Below, piece after piece: positions 14,327 to 23,171 of a stretch of DNA of 42,265 bases. The translations under genes and the position numbers were made by a program. Each line of letters starts with the position of its first letter. Position 1 is the stretch's first letter. The notes beneath the pieces were generated by a model, which was not told the origin of the DNA, ran no database searches, and was given only the letters and a program-made list of their open reading frames with translations. The stretch is from Pseudomonas baetica. GTDB lineage: Bacteria; Pseudomonadota; Gammaproteobacteria; Pseudomonadales; Pseudomonadaceae. Where the stretch lies: the NCBI RefSeq assembly GCF_019733355.1, contig NZ_JAIHLQ010000048.1:1-42265 (forward strand). Direction: 5' to 3'.

Positions 14327-17019
14327 GTTGCTGGATACGTTTGGGCATCGAGCCTACGACTGACGAAAATCTGATTCGCACGGCCTACCGCGCGCGTCTA
14401 CCGGCGCATCACCCGGAGACTGATCCCGAGGGTTTTCAGGCGCTGCGCATGGCCTACGAAAATGCCCTGCGTCTGGCCCGTGAAGACGAGGAGGAAGAGC
14501 CCGAAGAAGCGTTCGATGCGTCAGAGTCAGAGGTCGTCGAGGTCCCGCAGGCGTTCGTGGATTTCTGCGAGCTGCTTGACGATCCCGCGCGACGGTTCAA
14601 TTTCGAGGCGTGGCAGGCATTTGTCCGGGCACTGGATGAGTTGTCGCTGGAAATACTCGATGACCTCAGTTGGGGGTTGTACCACCGGATGGCTGACGCC
14701 GGTCCGTTGTCCTACCGCTGTGCGAACCTTTTGGCCAAGCGTATGGCCTGGGATCAACAGCTGCTGGATCTGGCATTCGACGAAGCACGACAAGTGGAAA
14801 CCTTTCTGCAGCGGATCAAAACGCCAGACCCGTTCGATACGGATCTGATGAGCACTTGGTCAGAGGCTGCACAGACCGAGTCGTTGTGGTACGCCCGTAG
14901 CCTGGACTTCGTCTTCACTCAGCGCCCACTCCATGAATTCGCCGATTTCGCCCGTCAGCACACGTGCCTGCCGTTGCCGGATGATGCGGCGTTTCTCAAG
15001 CGTTTGCAGGTGCAGTTCACGCAGGCGGGAATCGGCGGACCGACATTTTTGCAGTGCTGTGTCGAGCAGCAGCTTGCAGCACCTGATGATGTCGACTGGC
15101 TTTACCTGTTGGCCTGTCAGAGCAGTCTTATGGGGCGGGACGATCAGGCATTGCCGTGCTGGATCCGGCTGTGGAACGAGCATCGTCATCCAATGGCTGA
15201 AAGTCGTCTGCTGGAATTATGCGGCAAGCGCCAGCCGACTTTTCTCCCTCTGTTGATTCAGGCATTTGATTGTCCGCAGAACTTCTCTGACTGGTCTGCG
15301 GATCTCGCGGATGACTGCCAAGTGTATGGCAGTCCGTCACAACGCCCCGAGACGCTGAATCGTTGGCTGGGTGTCGGACGGTTAACGCTTGATAGCCTGG
15401 CGCAAAGTTTTGTTGATTGGCGCATGACAGGCGATGAACTGCCATTGCTCGCGCAACTGCTGGGCGAAAATGCCGACAGCCGATTGCTTAATCTGTACCG
15501 GCACGCGTGGGCACTCCATCGCGGTGATTCGGCTTTGCTGCAGCAGATTGTGAGTGCGCCGTTCCCGATCGATGCCCTCGAAAGTCTGGTGTTGCGCGGA
15601 TTCAAATATCAGGCTGAGCAGCATCTGCGCTGGTTGGGCGAGGCACCGATGGCAACGGCCATGCGTACGTTCAGTGGCGCGGATTCAACTGCGCGGCAAT
15701 TGCCCGAGGTGCTGAAAAAAGGCGATCCGCATAAGGTTTGTCGTCTGTGGCTGCGTCGCTTGCGACCCTACAACGGCACCGCGCTGGAGCGCATTGCCCA
15801 AGCATTCAAGTTGAGTGCCGTGAAAGACGACTGTGACTTGTCCGAACTCGACTTGATTCTCCAGTTGAGCCGTCGCGCGATCGTGTTGCCGCCGGTCGGG
15901 CTGGGGGAGGCCGCATGGGAGTGGCACGCTCAGACCTTGTTTCTGCTGGCGTTGCTGGAACAACCCGAACGCTGGCTGCAATTGATTGATGCGCAATGCG
16001 TTGAGCGCCTGCCGTTCAATCCTGCTCATCCTCTGAGTCGACTGCAGCCTCTGTTGCGGCGTTTGCAGCGTGAGCAAGGCAACTGCGACGGTTTACTGGG
16101 ATGGCTGCAAGGAAACGATCCGGTGCACGGCTTGTTGGTGCAGCAATTGTTCAGCGTACAGCAGGCCCTCGATAGCGCCAGATTGCCTGCCAATGCCCTG
16201 CTATACACCTGCATCGAAAGCGACCGTGCCGGGTGTGTCGACGATCTGCTGGGGTTACTGATGTTCTGGGGCGTGCTCTATCACGACCCGAGCCTGAACG
16301 CAGAGCAGCATCGTGCCTTGCTGCAATCCATCGCGGCTGTCAGTTGTGAGGACGAATGGTTCGAAGGTTTTCGCGACGGCTTGATCAAGGGCGAGCCGGT
16401 GTGGCCGCCGCGCAAGGTATTGACCGATTTCGGCGTCGATAAACTGCTTGCGTATGAGGCGTTGGATGCGCTCAAGGGCTTGATTCGTTATGGCGCTGCC
16501 GGTGTGCCGAAAACGCGAGTACTGCGCCAGTTGCAGCAGGGCAAGGATGACATGCAGAACAGCGTCGGCTTGCGCCTGGCGCTGTGTGCCTTGCTGTCCT
16601 GGTCAGAGCGTTTGCTGCTGGCCAAAAGTGATATTCAGCCGGTGCCGGCGCGTGCGATCTGGCGCCTGGGATCGCGGCTGGGGCGCAAGGCTTTTATTGC
16701 TCAGGTTCTGGGCTGTGTGGTGATTGCGCCCGTGGCGGGTCTGATCAGTGGCACCACGGTCTCTGGCATTCTGATCCTGTTGCTGGGTGTTCTGTTGTTA
16801 TTCGGCGCCATTCTGCGCCGTCTGCACGACATGGGGCGAGGCATTCCCACGTTGCTGATATTCATGGCGTTGACACCGGTCCTGCCATTTTTGCCGTTGG
16901 TGCTGTTCGGCTTTCCCGGTGACAAGTTGCCCAACCGCTATGGGGTGCCGCCAGACAGCGCGGGTGACGAGATGCTGTCCGGCGGCCTTCAGGTCGCTCT
17001 GCGGCGATTAAACGGCTAG
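14323..17019 (+). CDS. large membrane-anchored J-domain protein (DjlB/DjlC-like)
   Basis: This 898-residue protein starts with a divergent J domain (about 3-60). The motif that stimulates Hsp70 reads HPE (30-32, in AHHPETDPEGF) instead of HPD. An acidic EDEEEEPEE linker and a long helical, Trp/Leu-rich region of unknown fold follow. The C-terminal about 110 residues contain three hydrophobic spans (about 791-866) with RRLHDMGRG and NRYGVPP, resembling DUF805 membrane domains. Its likely partner is the HscC-type Hsp70 encoded convergently. E. coli DjlB/DjlC are about half as long, so the middle region is expanded here. It is coupled to the DUF1266 gene by ATGA. Confidence 0.82.
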   Translation: MSCWIRLGIEPTTDENLIRTAYRARLPAHHPETDPEGFQALRMAYENALRLAREDEEEEPEEAFDASESEVVEVPQAFVDFCELLDDPARRFNFEAWQAFVRALDELSLEILDDLSWGLYHRMADAGPLSYRCANLLAKRMAWDQQLLDLAFDEARQVETFLQRIKTPDPFDTDLMSTWSEAAQTESLWYARSLDFVFTQRPLHEFADFARQHTCLPLPDDAAFLKRLQVQFTQAGIGGPTFLQCCVEQQLAAPDDVDWLYLLACQSSLMGRDDQALPCWIRLWNEHRHPMAESRLLELCGKRQPTFLPLLIQAFDCPQNFSDWSADLADDCQVYGSPSQRPETLNRWLGVGRLTLDSLAQSFVDWRMTGDELPLLAQLLGENADSRLLNLYRHAWALHRGDSALLQQIVSAPFPIDALESLVLRGFKYQAEQHLRWLGEAPMATAMRTFSGADSTARQLPEVLKKGDPHKVCRLWLRRLRPYNGTALERIAQAFKLSAVKDDCDLSELDLILQLSRRAIVLPPVGLGEAAWEWHAQTLFLLALLEQPERWLQLIDAQCVERLPFNPAHPLSRLQPLLRRLQREQGNCDGLLGWLQGNDPVHGLLVQQLFSVQQALDSARLPANALLYTCIESDRAGCVDDLLGLLMFWGVLYHDPSLNAEQHRALLQSIAAVSCEDEWFEGFRDGLIKGEPVWPPRKVLTDFGVDKLLAYEALDALKGLIRYGAAGVPKTRVLRQLQQGKDDMQNSVGLRLALCALLSWSERLLLAKSDIQPVPARAIWRLGSRLGRKAFIAQVLGCVVIAPVAGLISGTTVSGILILLLGVLLLFGAILRRLHDMGRGIPTLLIFMALTPVLPFLPLVLFGFPGDKLPNRYGVPPDSAGDEMLSGGLQVALRRLNG

Positions 17020-18707
17020 AAGCGCAGTTGATCCAGCGACTTGTTGAGCTCTGAGCGGTGGCTGGCAATCTCGGACGGTTGCTGGCCGCCGAGCACCGTT
17101 GTGAAGCTGTGCAGCCACTCGGCAATGCGTTCGCGCTCTGTGCCGAGGCTCTGCATCCATGCTCGCTCCAGGCGGGCCAGCAAGGTGCGGTTGGGCAGAG
17201 CATCGCGTGGATGGACTTTGAGTGTGGACAGTCGGTTATGGCTGTCTCTGCGCGCTTGCTCGTCCAGACCCGTAGGGCTGCGGTCGATGCTGTGGCTGTG
17301 GCGTTCGCCGGTCTCGAGCAGCGTGACGTCGACTTCGAGCAAACCATTGATGTCATAGCTGAAGCGCACGTCCAGTTCCTGAATGTGATCGCTGGGGGCT
17401 AAGGTGACATCGAAAGCATCAATGAGGATGTTGTCGCGTACCCACGGCCGTTCACCCTGATAGACGGCGATGCGGATCGCCTCCTGCCGGGGATGGGTGG
17501 TGTGATAGCGTTCCACTCGTGACGTCGGAATGATGGTATTGCGTTCGATAATCGGCGAAAAAGCACCCTCGATACCATTGCCGCGCATAGTTGCGATGCC
17601 CAACGTATACGGACAGACGTCCGTCAGGATCAGCTCTTCAATGGCCCCATCACGCGCCTTGCACGCTGCTTGCGTTGCCGCACCCAGCGCAACGATCGTA
17701 TCCGGATCAAGATGCCGATAAGGCAGGCGCCCAAATAGCGTGGCGACCATTTGCTGCACCGCTGGCATCCGCGTAGCGCCGCCCACCAGCACCAGGCTGT
17801 CGAGGTCGCGGGGTTTCAGTCGGGCGTCGCGCAGGGCTTGTTCGATCGGTGCGCGCAAACGGCCGAGCAGTGGCTCCCAGATCTTCACCGCAGCGGTTTC
17901 GTCCAGCGACCATTCAAACGTCTTGTCGGCATGACGCCAGCTCAATTGCTGCGTGCCTTCGCCGAGTTTGCATTTGAGCTGTTCGAGCGTATCGCCGAGG
18001 CTGGCCATGCCTTGCGCATCGATCATTGATGGCGTCAATTGCCAGTTTTTCAGGCAGGCTTGTAACAGTGCGGCGGTGAAGTCTTCGCCACCGAGAAAGT
18101 TGTCGCCCGTGGACGCATGCACTTCGATCAACGGCAGCGCATATTCCAACACTGTGACATCAAAGGTGCCGCCGCCCAGATCGAAGATCAGCGTGCGTTC
18201 GAATTTCTGCTCATGCAGCCCATAGGCCATGGCGGCAGCGGTCGGCTCATTGATCAGGCGTGTAACGGACAGTCCGGCCAGCTCCGCAGCAAACAGCGTG
18301 CGTTTGCGCTGCTCGTCACTGAAGTACGCCGGCACGGAAATCACCGCTTCTGAGACCGTGTGGCCAAGAAATGCTTCGGCGTCCTGCTTGAGCGAGCCGA
18401 GCACCAGTGCCGACAACTCTTCCGGGCTGAACTGACGATTGCCAAGCTGGACTTGTTTGTCGCTGCCCATAAAGCGCTTGAAAGCCGCCGCGGTACGTTC
18501 CGGGTGGGTGGTCAGTCGGGCGCGGGCGGCTTTGCCGACCAGAATCGTGTCGTCCTCATCGAGGCTGACCACCGAGGGGGTCAGCACGTCGCCGAGGGCG
18601 TTGGGAATCAACCGGGCCTGACCCTCCTGCCAGACGGCGATCAGGCTGTTGGTGGTGCCAAGGTCAATGCCCAGCAGGGCCGGGCGGGGAAGGGTTGCAT
18701 CCTGCAT
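17016..18707 (-). CDS. hscC: HscC-type Hsp70 chaperone
   Basis: This 563-residue ATP-dependent chaperone has a full actin-like ATPase domain: phosphate-1 loop GIDLGTTNS (13-21), VISVPAYFSDEQR, NEPTAAAMAYG, the phosphate-2 motif IFDLGGGTFDVT (about 174-185) and the adenosine motif LVGGATRMP. The substrate-binding beta domain is present, but the C-terminal lid is shorter than in DnaK (about 638 residues), matching the HscC subgroup (E. coli about 556). It lacks a DnaK-type EEVD-like tail. The J-protein gene converges on it and the two stops share CTAG at 17016-17019. No sigma-32 promoter was seen upstream. Confidence 0.93.
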   Translation of the reverse strand: MQDATLPRPALLGIDLGTTNSLIAVWQEGQARLIPNALGDVLTPSVVSLDEDDTILVGKAARARLTTHPERTAAAFKRFMGSDKQVQLGNRQFSPEELSALVLGSLKQDAEAFLGHTVSEAVISVPAYFSDEQRKRTLFAAELAGLSVTRLINEPTAAAMAYGLHEQKFERTLIFDLGGGTFDVTVLEYALPLIEVHASTGDNFLGGEDFTAALLQACLKNWQLTPSMIDAQGMASLGDTLEQLKCKLGEGTQQLSWRHADKTFEWSLDETAAVKIWEPLLGRLRAPIEQALRDARLKPRDLDSLVLVGGATRMPAVQQMVATLFGRLPYRHLDPDTIVALGAATQAACKARDGAIEELILTDVCPYTLGIATMRGNGIEGAFSPIIERNTIIPTSRVERYHTTHPRQEAIRIAVYQGERPWVRDNILIDAFDVTLAPSDHIQELDVRFSYDINGLLEVDVTLLETGERHSHSIDRSPTGLDEQARRDSHNRLSTLKVHPRDALPNRTLLARLERAWMQSLGTERERIAEWLHSFTTVLGGQQPSEIASHRSELNKSLDQLRF

Positions 18708-18793
18708 GATAGATCTCGAAACGGCGCAAAAAACGCGACCCTACAGGTTGCTGTCAGCACTGGCAATTGCCGCTCTGTTGCAACCTGCGCGCT

Positions 18794-21700
18794 TCATGGC
18801 AGCAGCTTTTTCAAATCCTCCAGCGGCAGCGGCCGACTGTGCAGGTAACCTTGATACAAATGGCAGCCCAGGCCTTGCAGGAATGCCAGTTGCTCGGGGG
18901 TTTCCACGCCTTCGGCAATCACTTCCAGTTGCAGGCTGCGAGCCATGGCGACGATGGCACGGATGATCTCGGCGTCGTTTGGGTCGGTGGTTGCATCGCG
19001 GATGAACGACTGGTCGATTTTCAGCGTGTCCACCGGCAAGCGCTTGAGGTAAGTCAGCGACGAATAACCCGTACCAAAGTCGTCCATGGCGAAGCTCACG
19101 CCGAGTTTTTTCAAGCGACGCATTTTGCTGATGGTGTCTTCCAGGTTCTGGATGACGATGCCTTCGGTGATTTCCAGTTTCAGCAGCGAGCAGGGCAGGC
19201 TGTGGCTGGCCATGCTGTGTTCAATGCGCTCGACAAAGTCGTTCTGCCGGAACTGCCTGGGGCTGATGTTGACGCACAGGCTGAAGTTAAGCGGATCAAC
19301 CAGTTTCAGGGTGATCAACGCTTTGAATGCCTCGCAGGCCTCGTCGAGTATCCAGGTGCCAACTTCCAGAATCAGGCCGCTATCCTCCAGCACTTTGATG
19401 AATTCGGCGGGAGACTGTGCGCCGAGTTCCGGGTGATTCCAGCGTACCAGCGCTTCGGCGCCGATGATGCGGTTGTCCCGAGCGTCGATCTGCGGTTGAA
19501 AATGTACGTTGAATTCGCCGCGAGACAACGCCAGGCGCAAGTCGGTCTCCATGCGCAGTCGTTCGCTGGCGGCTTTCTGCATGGTGTGGTGATACATCTG
19601 CGTGGTGTTGCGCCCGGAATCCTTGGCCCGGTACAGGGCAATGTCGGCGCGTTTGAGCAGGTCGGTCGGGGTCGAGCCGTGGTCAGGAATCAGCGCCACG
19701 CCAATGCTCGGCGTGACTTGCAGGCGCTGGCCGTCGAGGAACATCGGCTCCGATAGCAGTTCACGGAGCGTGTCGGCCAGTTCGCGCACCTGAGTGCTGA
19801 CTTCACTGCGCGTGCCTTCCAAGCCGCTGAGCAGCACTACGAACTCATCGCCGCCCAGACGGGCGACTGTGTCCTCCATGCGTACGCTGGCTTCGAGGCG
19901 GGCGGTGATGATCTTCAGTACCGTATCGCCGACCGGGTGGCCGAGCGAATCGTTGATGTGCTTGAAGTGATCCAGATCGAGAAACAGCAACGCGCCACGC
20001 AAATTGTGGCGTTTGAGCAAGGCGATCTGCTGGCTCAGGCGATCCATCAGCAGGGCGCGATTGGGCAGGTTGGTCAGCGGATCGTGGTAAGCCAGGTGGC
20101 GGATTTGTGCTTCAGCGTTTTTCAGCAGGCTGACGTCCCGAGCGGTGAGCAGCAGGCACGCGGTTTCATTCAGGGTGATGGGTTCGACCGAGACTTCTAC
20201 CGTCAGCAATTCCCCGCGCTTGTTGCGCCCGAGCATTTCCTGGTGATGCACGCGGCCCTTGATCTGTAATTCGGCAAGCAACGCCGAGCGCTGTTTTTCT
20301 TCGGCCCAGATGCCCACCTGATAGGCGGTTTTGCCCACGACTTCATCGGCGCGATAACCGGTGAGGCGACAGAAACCGTCGTTGACCTCCAGATAGCGCC
20401 CGGTATCGCGCTCGGTGATGGTGATCGCATCGGGGCTGGAGTGAAACGCCTTGGCAAACTTCTCTTCGCTGGCTTTGAGCGCCGCTTCCGAACGTTGCTG
20501 CTGGGTGATGTCGCGCAGCGTGGTGACGATGCACGGTTGATTGCCAACGCTGATCTGGCGACTGGAAATCACGCAGGTCAGCGATTGGCCGTCCTTGTGC
20601 TGGACGATGATCGCCACATTGCTCAGGCCCTGTTCGCGGATCACCCGTTCGATACGTTGCAGGCTTTTCGCCGAAGCATCCCACAGGCCGATCTCTTCGG
20701 CGGTGTGGCCAATGATATCAACGGCGCTCCAGCCGAACGTTTGGCTGAAGCTTGAATTGATCTCGATGAACTCGCCGCTGTCCTGGCGCGTAACGCAGAT
20801 CGGATCGGGGCTGACCTGAAACAGCGTGGCGAATTTCTCTTCCGACGCGACCAGTCGTTGCTCGCGCTCGACCTGGTCGGTGATGTCCAGCAACGTGCCG
20901 GCCATGCGCAGCGGGGCGCCGTTTTCGTCGCGATAGAGGCGCGCGCGGCTTTCCAGATAGCGTGAACTCCCGTCCGGGAGCTGTACGCGGTACGTCAGTT
21001 GATAATTGCCCGCCGGGCCTTCGCGCAGGCTGCGGTAGGCATCGCGCATACTGTCGCGCTCTTCGCCGGGCACGCCTTCGAAAAACTCGTCGAACGATTC
21101 ATGAAACGGTTTCGGCTCCAGGCCGTGCAATTGCGCGGCCCGCGCCGAGCCGTACAGCATGCCGCTGGGGATGTGCCAATCCCAGGTGCCGAGTTGTGCC
21201 GAGTCCAGCGCCAGGTCGAGGCGTTCCTGGCTGTCCTTCAATGCGTGTTCGGCGGCTTTGCGTTCGGTGGTGTCCAGGAAGGTGCTCAGCAGATAAGGCT
21301 GGCCTTCGAGTTCGACTTTCTGCGCGCTGAGAATGCCGTCATGGACCTGACCGTTGCTGGCGCGAAACTGCACTTCCATGCTGATCAGCTCGCCCTTGGC
21401 CTTGGTTTTCTTCACCAGTTCGGCCCGTTCCTCCGGACGCACCCACAGGCCCAGTTCCAGCGTGGTGCGGCCAATCGCGCTCTGCACCGGCCAGCCGAAC
21501 AGGCTTTCGAAATACTGGTTGGCTTCGCTGATCAGGCCGTCTTCCTGGCGCGTCAGTAAAACCATGTTCGGACACAGGTGAAACAGCGTGGCGAAACGTT
21601 TTTCCGAGCTGCTCAGGGCCTGTTCGCGTTGTCGTTGGTGGGTGATTTCACGAATCACCCCGATCATTCGGGGGCGGCCGTTTTTGTCCGGGAGCAGACT

Positions 21701-22072
21701 TCCGCTGACCTCCAGCCAATGGAGGCTGCCATCGGGCCAGCGTATGCGGTGATGCATCGCCTGTTCCAGCGGCGCTCCGGCGATCACCGCGTGGAAGGCG
21801 CGAACGGTTTTTGCCCGGTCTTCCGGTGGCAACAGGTCAAGGTATTCGAGGTCTTCCGGTAACGGCTGGCGCGGATCGAAACCGAACAACGCCTGCGTCC
21901 CCCGCGACCAACTGATCTGCCCGCGTTCGATGTCCCAGTACCAGGCGCCGAGCCTTGCGCCATTGAGCGCGGCCAGCAATTGCGGCGCGCTCTCCCAGCT
22001 CTGCTCGGAATGACGCGGGTCAATGGCTTGAATGCGCGGCATCGGCGGAATTCGGTCAACAGACTTGGGCAT
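18794..22072 (-). CDS. PAS(x5)-GGDEF-EAL cyclic-di-GMP signalling protein
   Basis: This 1092-residue protein without membrane spans is probably a cytoplasmic sensor. About five PAS/PAC units (roughly 25-150, 151-275, 276-405, 406-525, 526-650) each end in a DIT-type PAC strand. The diguanylate cyclase domain has an intact GGDEF (740-744) with the inhibitory I-site RMED (731-734) five residues before it. The EAL domain has EAL (873-875), NISPRQF, DDFGTGYSSL and the late GVET segment, so both synthesis and hydrolysis of cyclic-di-GMP are possible. Which activity dominates cannot be told. It lies 86 bases upstream of hscC on the same strand; a functional link is not implied. Confidence 0.93.
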   Translation of the reverse strand: MPKSVDRIPPMPRIQAIDPRHSEQSWESAPQLLAALNGARLGAWYWDIERGQISWSRGTQALFGFDPRQPLPEDLEYLDLLPPEDRAKTVRAFHAVIAGAPLEQAMHHRIRWPDGSLHWLEVSGSLLPDKNGRPRMIGVIREITHQRQREQALSSSEKRFATLFHLCPNMVLLTRQEDGLISEANQYFESLFGWPVQSAIGRTTLELGLWVRPEERAELVKKTKAKGELISMEVQFRASNGQVHDGILSAQKVELEGQPYLLSTFLDTTERKAAEHALKDSQERLDLALDSAQLGTWDWHIPSGMLYGSARAAQLHGLEPKPFHESFDEFFEGVPGEERDSMRDAYRSLREGPAGNYQLTYRVQLPDGSSRYLESRARLYRDENGAPLRMAGTLLDITDQVEREQRLVASEEKFATLFQVSPDPICVTRQDSGEFIEINSSFSQTFGWSAVDIIGHTAEEIGLWDASAKSLQRIERVIREQGLSNVAIIVQHKDGQSLTCVISSRQISVGNQPCIVTTLRDITQQQRSEAALKASEEKFAKAFHSSPDAITITERDTGRYLEVNDGFCRLTGYRADEVVGKTAYQVGIWAEEKQRSALLAELQIKGRVHHQEMLGRNKRGELLTVEVSVEPITLNETACLLLTARDVSLLKNAEAQIRHLAYHDPLTNLPNRALLMDRLSQQIALLKRHNLRGALLFLDLDHFKHINDSLGHPVGDTVLKIITARLEASVRMEDTVARLGGDEFVVLLSGLEGTRSEVSTQVRELADTLRELLSEPMFLDGQRLQVTPSIGVALIPDHGSTPTDLLKRADIALYRAKDSGRNTTQMYHHTMQKAASERLRMETDLRLALSRGEFNVHFQPQIDARDNRIIGAEALVRWNHPELGAQSPAEFIKVLEDSGLILEVGTWILDEACEAFKALITLKLVDPLNFSLCVNISPRQFRQNDFVERIEHSMASHSLPCSLLKLEITEGIVIQNLEDTISKMRRLKKLGVSFAMDDFGTGYSSLTYLKRLPVDTLKIDQSFIRDATTDPNDAEIIRAIVAMARSLQLEVIAEGVETPEQLAFLQGLGCHLYQGYLHSRPLPLEDLKKLLP

Positions 22073-22140
22073 CGTTAACGGGCCTTGAGCTGATGGTGGC
22101 GTTAGGCACAGGGACAGCGGCTCTATAGGAGTAGCACAAG

Positions 22141-23031
22141 TTAGCCAAGAGTCCCTGGCAGATCGATTTGTGCGTCCAATAAAGCCATAAATGCTCTTGC
22201 CGCATTCGATAGCGTCCGTTCGGTGTGCAAGATATAGCCTAGCTGGCGGCTGAGCTGTATGCCCGGCAATGCGATGCTTGCCACCTGTTCATCGAGCATG
22301 GTGCGCGGCAAGACGCTCCAGGCAAGGCCGATAGAAACCATCATCTTGATGGTTTCCAGATAGTTGGTGCTCATGGCGATGTTCGGCGTCAGCCCTTGGG
22401 CCTCGAACAAGCGCTGCACAATATGGTGTGTGAAGGTATTTCCGCCGGGGAAAACTGCCGGATGACGGGCAATGTCCTCAAGGCTGATGGGGCCGTTGCT
22501 GATCAGCGAGTGTTCCGGGGCGACGACAAAATCCAGCGGATCGTCCCAGACAGGTGTGGCCTTGACCAGCGAATGAGGCTCGGGCGCCAGGGTGATGACC
22601 GCCAGTTCCGCGCGCCCGTGGAGGATTTCCTCGTAGGCCACTTCCGAATCGAGGAACTGAATATCCAGCGCGACCTGTGGGTAACGGCGGGTGAACTCTC
22701 TTAATAACGGTGGCAGGCGGTGCAGGCCGATGTGGTGACTGGTGGCCAGGGTCAGGCGGCCGCTGACTTCGCCGGTCAGGTTGGTCAGGGCGCGGCGGGT
22801 GTCGTCCAGCACGTTGAGGATCTGATAAGCCCGTGGCAGCAGGGCGCGGCCGGCCTCGGTCAGGCCGACTTCACGGCCCAGTCGGTCGAACAGGCGAACC
22901 TTTAATTGCTGCTCCAGTCCGGCAATGCGCTTGCTGATGGCCGGTTGCGTCAGGTGCAGGCGTTCACCGGCGCCGGAGAAGCTTCCAGTCTCGGCAATTG
23001 CAATAAAAGCGTTGAGGTTGGCCAGATCCAT
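22141..23031 (-). CDS. LysR-family regulator, divergent from leuC (LeuR-like)
   Basis: The 296-residue regulator has a winged helix-turn-helix at the N terminus (about 17-36, SFSGAGERLHLTQPAISKRI) and an effector-binding domain of the usual LysR size. The start at 23031 (MDLANLNAF) fits the family; an in-frame ATG 30 bases further upstream lacks a ribosome site. Position back to back with leuCD, as in other Pseudomonas, suggests it controls leucine biosynthesis, probably sensing a pathway intermediate. That role is inferred from context. Confidence 0.88.
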   Translation of the reverse strand: MDLANLNAFIAIAETGSFSGAGERLHLTQPAISKRIAGLEQQLKVRLFDRLGREVGLTEAGRALLPRAYQILNVLDDTRRALTNLTGEVSGRLTLATSHHIGLHRLPPLLREFTRRYPQVALDIQFLDSEVAYEEILHGRAELAVITLAPEPHSLVKATPVWDDPLDFVVAPEHSLISNGPISLEDIARHPAVFPGGNTFTHHIVQRLFEAQGLTPNIAMSTNYLETIKMMVSIGLAWSVLPRTMLDEQVASIALPGIQLSRQLGYILHTERTLSNAARAFMALLDAQIDLPGTLG

Positions 23032-23074
23032 GTTCGTATTCCAGTTGGTTATCCAAAGCATAAAAAATATGAAT

Positions 23075-23103
23075 TTGAGTTATTTAATCTAACCCCATAG
23101 GAT
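23075..23103 (+). promoter_or_regulatory. probable leuC promoter in the leuR-like/leuC intergenic region
   Basis: TTGAGT (23075-23080), 17 bases, TAGGAT (23098-23103). The A+T-rich stretch just upstream (23060-23090), with ATAA and TTAT in inverted order about 16 bases apart, could hold the LysR binding site, but no clean T-N11-A palindrome was found. No leucine-rich leader peptide is visible before leuC. Confidence 0.45.
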
Positions 23104-23171
23104 CGGCCTCACAAGCCAAAGGGTTATTGATAAGCCCAGGGCATAGAAACAAGCTGATGAGGAACCGTCTG

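Noticed and set aside
18767..19756. Plus-strand open frame opposite the EAL domain
   Set aside because: It overlaps the conserved EAL coding sequence of the GGDEF-EAL gene and shows no recognisable protein features.
23104..23171. Leucine-rich leader peptide and attenuator before leuC
   Set aside because: No short frame with a run of Leu codons and no terminator/antiterminator pair were seen; the divergent LysR gene is the more likely control.
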